Positions 37,121-44,965 of a DNA stretch of 62,589 bases are shown here, in pieces. Position 1 is the first letter of the stretch, and each line of letters begins with the position of its first letter. Position numbers and translations under genes: made by a program. The notes below the pieces were generated by a model that saw nothing but the letters and a program-made list of their open reading frames with translations, searched no databases and was not told the origin of the DNA. The stretch spans positions 1 to 62,589 of the forward strand of contig JAAUSR010000025.1 of NCBI GenBank assembly GCA_012032555.1, read 5' to 3'. Origin of the DNA: Thioploca sp. Its GTDB lineage: Bacteria; Pseudomonadota; Gammaproteobacteria; Beggiatoales; Beggiatoaceae.

Positions 37121-39832
37121 ATGAAACTATTTTTTCCTGGTCTAACCGATAATGAAGTTGAATTGGCGCGCGCGAAATACGGTGCCAATATCATCACCAC
37201 CCAAGAGCGAGAAACGTTTTTGGATAAATTATGGTCTAATTTTAAAGATCCACTCATTATTGTCCTATTGGTCGCTTTGACAATCACCCTAACCTTGACC
37301 TTTTTAGGCTATGCTGAATGGTATGAAAGTGTCGGAATTGCACTCGCTGTTTTTCTCGCAACCCTCGTCGCTACCTGGTCTGAACATAGTAACGAAAGCG
37401 CCTTCCAAAAGTTGTTGGAAGAAGCGTCGCTAATTCAAGTTAAAGTTTTCAGAAACAGCAAATTAGTAGAAGTGAGTATCAACGACCTAGTGGTGGGTGA
37501 TTTTATTTTGTTACAACCGGGCGATACCATTCCAACCGATGGTTTTCTAGTAGAAGGTCACTTGGAAGTCAATGAAGCTTCTTTAACTGGTGAATCGGAA
37601 CCGGTAAAAAAACAAGCGGCAGCGGCAGAACAAACTTTAGAAGAACATAATCTGCTCTCTCGAGCCGGCTTAATTGAAGATGGTGAAGGCGTCATGAAAA
37701 CCACAGCGATTGGTGATAAAACCCGCTATGGTGAAACGATGAAAGAAATCCTCACTGCTGAAGCGAGATTATCACCGCTCCAAGAGAAATTATCAGTACT
37801 CGGTAAACATATTGCTACCTTCGGCTATATTGGTGCGACTTTCATTGCGATTGCCTTTATGCTGAACAATATTGTCATTAACCCTAATCCTGGCATTGAT
37901 TCGATCTCAACCTATTTTGCCCAAGACGCGGGGTTAATTATTAGGGACATGATTACGGCAATGATTTTAGCGCTGATCGTTATCGTTGTTGCCGTACCAG
38001 AAGGTTTGCCCATGATGATTGCGATGGTGTTGGCTTTAAATATGCGCAAACTCTTAAGCGTTAAAGTTTTAGTCCGCAAACTATTAGGTATAGAAACCGC
38101 TGGGAGTTTAACCATTCTATTTAGTGATAAAACCGGCACCTTAACCCAAGGACAACTGAGCGTAGAAACCTTTTTAACTGGAAATGCCCAATCTTATCAA
38201 CAGTTAAACAACATTCCTGAAATACTTCGGAACTTGGTTGCCTTTGCCTTACGCCATAACACCAGTGCGGTTATTGATACCAGTGATCCAGCCAATCCCA
38301 GAATGGTTGGTGCTGATCGAACTGAACAAGCGATGTTACGCTTCGTCGCACCACTCTTAGCCCAAGCCGATGAAGTAGACATTGTTGAAGTGATTCCTTT
38401 TAATAGCAGCCGTAAATTCTCCGCTACCCAAGTCAAGGGAAAAAACAACTTAACTTTAATTAAAGGCGCCTCGGAAGTCGTATTAGAAAATTGCACGCAC
38501 TATCTTGATGTCAATGGTGATAAACAAACTCTGAATGATAAAGCGGCTTTATTGAATGAAATGACCGGATTATCAAAACGAGCCATGCGCTTATTAGCGG
38601 TTGCCATCACTGAAGATCCTCTCAGTAATACCAATGAGTTACCATCAGGATTAACCTTACTGGGCATCTTTGGGATGCGTGACGCCTTACGTCCAACTTC
38701 CTATCAATCCGTTAAAGTCGCCAAACAAGCGGGCATTCATGTGGTGATGATTACCGGTGACGCTAAAGAAACAGCCCAAGCGATAGCCACTGATGTTGGG
38801 TTACTCGAAGATGATCCTGCCGCCAAAATCCTCACTTCTACTGAATTAGCGGCATTGTCTGATAATGAACTCAAGCAAATCCTCCCCCATCTCTATGTGG
38901 TGGCGCGAGCCTTTCCTACCGATAAAAGTCGCTTAGTGAGACTCGCAAAAGAATTAAACTGGGTCGTTGGCATGACCGGTGATGGTGTCAACGACGCACC
39001 GGCAGTCAAAAGTGCCGATGTTGGCTTTGCGATGGGGAGTGGTACCGAAATGACTAAAGAATCCAGCGACATTGTGATTTTAGACGATAATTTTTCTTCT
39101 ATAACTAAAGCGGTGCTTTATGGCAGAACTTTATTTAAATCTATTCGCAAATTCCTGATTTTCCAATTAACAGTCAGCATGTCGGCGGTTTTGGTTTCGT
39201 TTTTAGGCAGCTTTTTTGGCTTTGACTTACCCTTAACCGTGACACAATTACTTTGGCTAAACATTATTATGGATACGTTAGCCGGTTTAGCTTTTGCGGG
39301 CGAAGCGGCACTTTCTCGCTATATGTTAGAAAAACCCATTCCCAAAGACGAGCGGTTAATCAGTAAAGATATGTGGGCAGCCGTATTAGTTAACGGTACA
39401 GCGGCAGCAATGGCGAGTTTAATTTTCTTAAATTATCCACCCATTCAGGAATTATTTTCTCGAGGTCATCCGCTTGGCAGCAAAGAAGCCGAAGCCATCT
39501 TTTTAACGGCTTTCTTTGGCTTCTTCGTATTTATGCACGTCTTTAATACTTTCAACGCTCGTACCCAAAGTTTGAATTTATTTGAACACATTTTAGATAA
39601 CAAACTCTTCTTAGGAATTATCGTCTTAATTTTCTGCATCCAAACCTTGTTTATTTACATTGGTGGCGAAATTCTACGGACGGTACCTTTAGAACCGATG
39701 GAGTGGTTATATATGGTGATGTTTGCGGTTATCCTGATCCCGATTGATCTAATGCGCAAATTAATCCGCAATGCCTTGTTTGGTAATCCGGTACCCACCT
39801 CGTCGATAATTGAAATACGAACTAAAAGCTAA
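37121..39832 (+). CDS. Calcium-translocating P-type ATPase (PMCA-like, P2B)
   Basis: Integral membrane cation pump of 903 residues, full length. The actuator TGES loop (NEASLTGESEPVKK), helix-4 PEGLPMMIAMVLA, phosphorylation site FSDKTGTLT, and hinge MTGDGVNDAPAVKSADVGFAMG are all present. VVAVPEGLP in helix 4 and NIIMDTLAGLAFAGE in helix 6 are calcium-pump type. Ten membrane helices are expected. It likely exports Ca2+ from the cytosol. Genes: TerD-like protein 22 bases upstream. The stop codon lies inside AAAGCTAAGCTA, the lead-in of a family C repeat, so the repeat may have trimmed or abutted the 3' end. Confidence 0.95.
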   Translation: MKLFFPGLTDNEVELARAKYGANIITTQERETFLDKLWSNFKDPLIIVLLVALTITLTLTFLGYAEWYESVGIALAVFLATLVATWSEHSNESAFQKLLEEASLIQVKVFRNSKLVEVSINDLVVGDFILLQPGDTIPTDGFLVEGHLEVNEASLTGESEPVKKQAAAAEQTLEEHNLLSRAGLIEDGEGVMKTTAIGDKTRYGETMKEILTAEARLSPLQEKLSVLGKHIATFGYIGATFIAIAFMLNNIVINPNPGIDSISTYFAQDAGLIIRDMITAMILALIVIVVAVPEGLPMMIAMVLALNMRKLLSVKVLVRKLLGIETAGSLTILFSDKTGTLTQGQLSVETFLTGNAQSYQQLNNIPEILRNLVAFALRHNTSAVIDTSDPANPRMVGADRTEQAMLRFVAPLLAQADEVDIVEVIPFNSSRKFSATQVKGKNNLTLIKGASEVVLENCTHYLDVNGDKQTLNDKAALLNEMTGLSKRAMRLLAVAITEDPLSNTNELPSGLTLLGIFGMRDALRPTSYQSVKVAKQAGIHVVMITGDAKETAQAIATDVGLLEDDPAAKILTSTELAALSDNELKQILPHLYVVARAFPTDKSRLVRLAKELNWVVGMTGDGVNDAPAVKSADVGFAMGSGTEMTKESSDIVILDDNFSSITKAVLYGRTLFKSIRKFLIFQLTVSMSAVLVSFLGSFFGFDLPLTVTQLLWLNIIMDTLAGLAFAGEAALSRYMLEKPIPKDERLISKDMWAAVLVNGTAAAMASLIFLNYPPIQELFSRGHPLGSKEAEAIFLTAFFGFFVFMHVFNTFNARTQSLNLFEHILDNKLFLGIIVLIFCIQTLFIYIGGEILRTVPLEPMEWLYMVMFAVILIPIDLMRKLIRNALFGNPVPTSSIIEIRTKS

Positions 39833-39842
39833 GCTAGTGTAG

Positions 39843-39928
39843 GGTGCGTTATTAACGCACCAAAAACATTTATTTAATATTAACTGGTGTTTAACCTCTG
39901 GTGCGTTATGGCTGATACCTAATGCACC
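39843..39928. repeat. Two family C hairpins in tandem
   Basis: GGTGCGTTATTAACGCACC (39843-39861) is a near-perfect palindrome. A second hairpin, GGTGCGTTA (39900-39908) with TAATGCACC (39920-39928), follows 38 bases later. Both are GTGCGTTA-type palindromes like 26253-26278. They lie directly after the Ca2+-ATPase gene and could also stop transcription. Confidence 0.65.
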
Positions 39929-39965
39929 TGAGTGACTTGATTACCTAACCATCGCGCCCAAGAGT

Positions 39966-40256
39966 TTGGTTTCTCTGGCTAATTCTTATCTAGAGAAATA
40001 TTCTAAATATTATCACTTAATTCAAGAAGCAGTTAAATTATTACCCCAAACTGGCAAATCACTCTCCCTGAAAAAGTCAAAACATGGCTTAATTATTGTT
40101 CCAGGCTTGCCGAAGTCAGTTTCTATTGAAGAATTGAACAAGAAGGTACTAAAACTCAATACCAAACTCGGCTGTGCATATTTAGCTCGCCACCAAGCTC
40201 AGCTTAGTAATGTCTGTTGGCGAAGTTCAGCTTTGCGTGTTATCAGGCTTCGCTAA
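39966..40256 (+). CDS. Small hypothetical ORF, doubtful
   Basis: A 96-residue frame beginning at TTG without a clear ribosome-binding site. Residues 1-70 look protein-like (YSKYYHLIQEAVKLLPQTGKS, KHGLIIVPGLPKSVSIEELN). The last 25 residues fall in DNA that forms a terminator hairpin and are probably not native. It could be a gene remnant or chance. Confidence 0.3.
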   Translation: MVSLANSYLEKYSKYYHLIQEAVKLLPQTGKSLSLKKSKHGLIIVPGLPKSVSIEELNKKVLKLNTKLGCAYLARHQAQLSNVCWRSSALRVIRLR

Positions 40257-40270
40257 GCCAAGCTTTTTTT
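40247..40270 (+). terminator. Intrinsic terminator-like hairpin
   Basis: GGCTT-CGCT-AAGCC forms a tight 5-bp stem, followed by AGC and a run of seven T (40264-40270). It fits a plus-strand intrinsic terminator, though no firmly supported gene precedes it. Confidence 0.55.
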
Positions 40271-40553
40271 CTAGATTAGTAAAAGAAATCGTTACCCTAA
40301 AGACTACGCTCGCCAAAAAGATTGCGATATCACACTCCCAGTAAAATTCCACAAAAAAAACTTTATAATTAGAATAATTAAAAAATATTTGATGTATTTA
40401 TATTTACATTTAACTTAAATACACTATACTAGTATATAGTATATATATATATTAGTTTTATTTGAAAACTGATTTTTAGATAGGGCTTCCCATTACCCAA
40501 ATTGGTTGAAAGCTTAGTCATTGTTAAATTAATTCTATAACAGGAGAACTATC
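40271..40553. promoter_or_regulatory. AT-rich leader of pspA with perfect palindrome
   Basis: These 283 bases hold no gene. TATACTAGTATA (40425-40436) is a perfect palindrome inside ACTATACTAGTATATAGT, followed by an alternating TA tract to 40450. It could be an operator or just AT-rich DNA. No sigma-54 promoter of the TGGCAC-N5-TTGC type, usual for pspA in enterobacteria, is seen. Confidence 0.35.
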
Positions 40554-41231
40554 ATGGCCGGTTTATTCAAACGAATAAGTGATATCGTCAACGCTAATAT
40601 TAATGATTTACTTGATCATATTGAAGATCCAGAACGCATGATTAAACAGATTATTCGTGAAATGGAAGAAAATATTAATCAATGCAAAGAAGGTGTGATT
40701 ACCGCGATTGCAAGTGAAAAGCGACTATTCCGCGAGTTAGAAACACACCGTCACCACGCCCAAGAGTGGTTGCAGAAAGCACAAACCGCCTTAGAATTGG
40801 ATAAAGAAGAGTTAGCACGTTCGGCATTAAAGCGGAAGAAAGAAATTGATAGAATCATTAATGGTTTAGAGCCAGCTTGGGAATCCGCTCAAGCCACAAG
40901 TGAACGTCTAAAAACACAATTGCGTCAATTGGAAGCGAAGCTAACCGAAGCGAAACTAAAACGCAGTACCTTAATAGCACGGCAACAAGCTGCTCAAGCA
41001 CGTCAGCAATTGCATAAAACGGTAGACAAGCTCCAAGCAAATTTGGAATCACAAACGTGTTTTAACCGGATGGAAGATAAGATCGCCGATATGGAAAGCC
41101 GAACCGAAGCACTCGCCGAATTGGATGAGGATCGGTCACCCTTGGAAAAGGAATTTTTGGATATGGAAATAAACCAAGAAGTGGAAGCGGAATTAGCTTC
41201 ACTAAAGATTAAAATTCCCAAACAGTCATAG
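40554..41231 (+). CDS. pspA: PspA/IM30 family phage-shock protein
   Basis: Peripheral membrane protein of the ESCRT-III-related PspA/Vipp1 family, 225 residues. It coats the inner membrane under stress. The amphipathic N-terminal helix and start motif (MAGLFKRISDIVNANINDLLDHIEDPERMIKQI) are typical. The rest is a long coiled-coil hairpin (VITAIASEKRLFRELE to LKRSTLIARQQAAQARQQL), with a short acidic tail. It has neither pspB/C nor pspF neighbours; instead two very large polytopic membrane proteins follow 35 bases downstream. That gene order is unusual and suggests a membrane-maintenance unit. Confidence 0.92.
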   Translation: MAGLFKRISDIVNANINDLLDHIEDPERMIKQIIREMEENINQCKEGVITAIASEKRLFRELETHRHHAQEWLQKAQTALELDKEELARSALKRKKEIDRIINGLEPAWESAQATSERLKTQLRQLEAKLTEAKLKRSTLIARQQAAQARQQLHKTVDKLQANLESQTCFNRMEDKIADMESRTEALAELDEDRSPLEKEFLDMEINQEVEAELASLKIKIPKQS

Positions 41232-41266
41232 TTGCCGCTCAAATCGGTTACTTGGAGGAGGAAAAT

Positions 41267-44200
41267 ATGATTATTGTTCTGTTTCTATTGATATTCTTTT
41301 TCTGGTATAACTTACCAGAAACAGTAGCGCTCATTGCTACAATAATACTAATATTCTGGGCTATTTATAAAAATAACCAGTCATTACCGATTGAAGCTCA
41401 ATCTAAGCCTGACATCGATAATGACTCGGATCCTCAGTTAATCTCAGCAGTTTTATTATATTTGGAACTGAAACAACAGCAGCGTTTAGGTCATTTATCT
41501 ACCGATGATTATAACTATTTAGCTAAAAATATAGATATTATTTATAAAAAGTTAGTTGAGAAATTAGGCTTAACCGAGAGTGAACACCAACTAAAATTAG
41601 AAATGGCCTGGATTCTGTTAAAGAAGCAGATAGGCGGTAACTTGGGTGTACCACCTTGGCGTTCAACTTCTCAACCAACCTCATCCCCCGTTTCAGTTAG
41701 AAAACAGTCTGCTACTCAGAAATCGCCGGTTCCAGCCGCTGAAATTCAAATGGCTGCTATGGCAAATTCGCCAACGGTAACACCACCGCCTCAACCGACT
41801 TCTTTGCCAAAAGTGGTGAGCCATTCTGTTCAAGCGACTTCGCCACCGGTTGTGGTAGAACAATTGTCTTTAACTCAGGCAATTGAAGAAATACCACTTG
41901 CTGTTCAGCCAATTATAGCACCATCTCAATCAGTACCATTGCCTAAAGCATTAGAGACTACTGAAGTTATAGTTCACACTCAACAAAAAAAGAAAGCCTT
42001 TACTTGGTTGCCACGCCAGCTCAACCGCGAGGTGTTCACCCGTCTGTTGCTGCCGTTTTTATGGCAAAATTTAGGTTGGTTTATTGGCGGTTTCTGCTTT
42101 ATCTCCGGTTCAGTTTTCTTGGTGACTTATACTACTGGCTTTGCTAACGCAGTCACCGTGTTTGTAATCCTTTATTTTTACACTTTATTACTGTTTTGGG
42201 GAAGTTATCAAATTCGGCGGCGGCGTCCGCAATTATTGACAGCCAGTCACGTGTTATCCACCTTGGCGGTTTTATTAGTACCGCTGGATCTAGCAGCGGC
42301 AACACGTCTAATTCAAAGTAGTTTTCCTAACCTGGGCTTAGTTAGTTTAACAACCTTGGGTGTAGTCATTACCGTTGGTTTGATAGTTGTAGCAATTCGC
42401 TTGGCTTCTGGCATGATGGAACGGCATTTACAAAGTGAACATCCTTACTTATTCATTGCTTTAGCGAGTTTACAGTTAGCTATCCCAATAGTTAATTTTA
42501 TACCCCATTGGTTGGTATTAGCCGGATTACATGTCAGTTTACTGAGTTTATTAAGTTACGCCTTATGGCGTTTTAGTCAACAGTGGTTATATGCGATTTT
42601 TATCGAGCCACATCCCGTCGCTTACTACGCTGCCGGAACTCTGATTTATGCGGCTGTCGTTACTTTTATCCATTCCATTTGGAGCAGTGGAATAACGTTA
42701 CCGGCCGGTTATGTTGGCCCATTTTTAATGGCACTTTGCTTCCTGCTATTGCAAGTGGATATTCAATTTAAACAGTGGGTTCATAAACAAGCTTTACTAA
42801 GCCATTTCACTTTTGTCATTTATGGATTATCGGTAGTTGCCGTTTTATATTCGTGGGTCGGACTCATCCCTACTACCTTAACTTTGATAATAGGTAGCGT
42901 GATTTATGGAATGATGTTATGGAACTATTTAACCTTACCGCCGCTCTATTTATTGCTCGCTTGTTTAAGTGGATTATATGGCTTATTGATTTTACAGCAC
43001 TTTCCTTATCATTGGTATTTTCTGCTCAGTTTACCAGGGTTGAGTGGCTTGATGGGATTGTACCACCTCGCGCAACACCGTCATTCAATGGCTTTAGCCA
43101 TTATTTGTTATCGAGTTATTTTTAGTTTAGGTCTCGGTCTATTTATCTGGAGTCTCTATCATGCCGATCCTGGAGAAATCGGTTGGTTAACGGCGATAGT
43201 GGCTACAGTCATTACTACTTGGCATTGGCGAAAACCGGTCGATTTTTACCCACTTGGTGGGGTTAAATATTATCAATCCGCTGTTTTCACTGGATTAATA
43301 ACGGTCACTTTAGCTTATACACCACTTTATTTAGGATTGAATTGGATAACGCAATTTAGTGGTGGTCTAATCATCTTATCGATATTATGGAGTGCTTGGG
43401 GATTATTGATTCGCCGCGTTGCCAAAGAATCTGCCGTCGTATTTCTTAATAGTGCGCTACTGAGCTTAATGGTTAGCGTGATTTTAGCGGCAATTTATTT
43501 GCCAACTGCCTTACCAGCGTTACTATTTGCTGTGAGTGGTGTTTTACTCTGGTTAAGTTTGAATTTATACAGTAGAACTTTGTTTTATCTCACTCTAATC
43601 GCGTTGGGAACCGCCGGTATACTTTTTAAACATTATTATTTACCTGAATCTTCCGGAAAAGGGATTATTTTATTAGCGGTAGGCATATGGATGCTCTTGT
43701 GGTGGCTTCATTATCGTATTATTTACTTACCAGCACGTTCTACAATCAACCAACCGCTTGAAATTATTACTAACCCACCGAATTTCACCTTACTTGGATT
43801 ACTCACTTTATCGCCAACCACCTACGCTAACCGGTTTGAATTGTTGAAATCACCTTTAGAACAAACTTTGGTCTTAGCGTGGTTAATCAATTTAGGAACG
43901 ACGCTTAAATCACTCCTATTAATTAATGGTTTAGCAGAAATTTCAACCTCATCCTGGTCAAGCACACTGATTTGGAATGCAGTGGTTACGGCCTTAATTG
44001 CTGGGCAATTGCCACGCCTTGAACTAATACCTCTCGCTATCGTTCTATTCACCGGGGCATTGTGGACACTCGGTTCGGTGCAAATCAGTTGGTTACTGGC
44101 AATCACCGGTGCGGTATTGATTTGGATAATCAGCCTGTTCGTTATTAGCCGCTCCCGCTCGTGGATAACTTTTTTGGGTTGGACAGTGAAAGAAGGGATT

Positions 44201-44965
44201 CGAACACTCGTTGAGCAGATTATTCATTGGACGGTTGTAGCTATCAGTTTTATCTGCTTAGTTGGGGCCATGTCGTCTAACTTTGCCTCAGTGCAACTAA
44301 CCACCTTAGCAATTGCAATCTGGTTTTTGGCTTGGGCCGGTTGGCGTTATCGATTGCAATTCCACAGTTATGTGGTTATTGGTTGCACGATTCTAAGTTT
44401 AACTATTTTAAGCTTTGACCGATTCGGTTGGCTAGCACTATTAATACCAACTATCCAATTGTATTTACTGACGTTATTGGCAATAGGATTGGCGGTATTA
44501 GCCCGGTTGATTACCCGATCACCGTTAGCCACATTGTATTCCCGTCCCTTGTATCACACGGCTTATTTTTCCTACCTATTATCGCTGATCAGTGGCTTGT
44601 ATTTGTTAGGGCAACCTAATATCAGTTATGACGGCAAATCTCTCGTGGGAATATTTACCCTCCTAGCATTTGGGCAATTACCGCTCTTGCGCTCATGGGT
44701 TATGGCACCGATGATACGGGGAATTGGAATAGCACTATTATTAAGTCTAGCTGGATTCGTTTGGGTTTCTTACTCTCATCCCGATCAATTTTTCTGGTTC
44801 ACCTGGCTGTGGGCACTCATTCTGTGGGGAATGGGACATTATGGACTGCCTCCCTTCAATAACCGTTGGCCGCAATGGGCTGTCGAACCCACTTTTTGGC
44901 CTATCCTAGGATTCGGTTTATTGATCACGGTCTTCTTATGGGAAACTTCACCATTGGTAACTTAA
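41267..44965 (+). CDS. Very large polytopic membrane protein (1232 aa), first of pair
   Basis: Not recognised as a named family. Two N-terminal helices (VLFLLIFFFWYNLPETVALIATIILIFWAIY region) are followed by a helical cytosolic segment (ELKQQQRLGHLSTDDYNYLAKNIDIIYKKL) and a Pro/Ser/Gln-rich linker (about 145-245). The remaining 980 residues are almost all hydrophobic helices, roughly thirty by eye. RRRRPQLLTASHVLSTLAVLLVPLDLAAATRLI recalls DUF2157-type membrane proteins, a weak resemblance. GGAGGAGG precedes the ATG at 41267; an earlier TTG at 41252 is less likely. It lies 35 bases after pspA and overlaps the next gene by 28 bases. It may be a transporter, a polymer synthesis scaffold or an envelope-tension sensor; none can be shown. 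Confidence 0.8.
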   Translation: MIIVLFLLIFFFWYNLPETVALIATIILIFWAIYKNNQSLPIEAQSKPDIDNDSDPQLISAVLLYLELKQQQRLGHLSTDDYNYLAKNIDIIYKKLVEKLGLTESEHQLKLEMAWILLKKQIGGNLGVPPWRSTSQPTSSPVSVRKQSATQKSPVPAAEIQMAAMANSPTVTPPPQPTSLPKVVSHSVQATSPPVVVEQLSLTQAIEEIPLAVQPIIAPSQSVPLPKALETTEVIVHTQQKKKAFTWLPRQLNREVFTRLLLPFLWQNLGWFIGGFCFISGSVFLVTYTTGFANAVTVFVILYFYTLLLFWGSYQIRRRRPQLLTASHVLSTLAVLLVPLDLAAATRLIQSSFPNLGLVSLTTLGVVITVGLIVVAIRLASGMMERHLQSEHPYLFIALASLQLAIPIVNFIPHWLVLAGLHVSLLSLLSYALWRFSQQWLYAIFIEPHPVAYYAAGTLIYAAVVTFIHSIWSSGITLPAGYVGPFLMALCFLLLQVDIQFKQWVHKQALLSHFTFVIYGLSVVAVLYSWVGLIPTTLTLIIGSVIYGMMLWNYLTLPPLYLLLACLSGLYGLLILQHFPYHWYFLLSLPGLSGLMGLYHLAQHRHSMALAIICYRVIFSLGLGLFIWSLYHADPGEIGWLTAIVATVITTWHWRKPVDFYPLGGVKYYQSAVFTGLITVTLAYTPLYLGLNWITQFSGGLIILSILWSAWGLLIRRVAKESAVVFLNSALLSLMVSVILAAIYLPTALPALLFAVSGVLLWLSLNLYSRTLFYLTLIALGTAGILFKHYYLPESSGKGIILLAVGIWMLLWWLHYRIIYLPARSTINQPLEIITNPPNFTLLGLLTLSPTTYANRFELLKSPLEQTLVLAWLINLGTTLKSLLLINGLAEISTSSWSSTLIWNAVVTALIAGQLPRLELIPLAIVLFTGALWTLGSVQISWLLAITGAVLIWIISLFVISRSRSWITFLGWTVKEGIRTLVEQIIHWTVVAISFICLVGAMSSNFASVQLTTLAIAIWFLAWAGWRYRLQFHSYVVIGCTILSLTILSFDRFGWLALLIPTIQLYLLTLLAIGLAVLARLITRSPLATLYSRPLYHTAYFSYLLSLISGLYLLGQPNISYDGKSLVGIFTLLAFGQLPLLRSWVMAPMIRGIGIALLLSLAGFVWVSYSHPDQFFWFTWLWALILWGMGHYGLPPFNNRWPQWAVEPTFWPILGFGLLITVFLWETSPLVT

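Noticed and set aside
40380-40553. Sigma-54 promoter for pspA.
   Set aside because: No GG-N10-GC pair of the TGGCAC/TTGC type is found in the leader.
44935-44946. GGGAAAC slippery heptamer at the junction of the two giant genes, suggesting programmed -1 frameshifting.
   Set aside because: The heptamer is not in the phase required in the upstream frame (codons there are TGG GAA ACT), and no downstream pseudoknot is evident.
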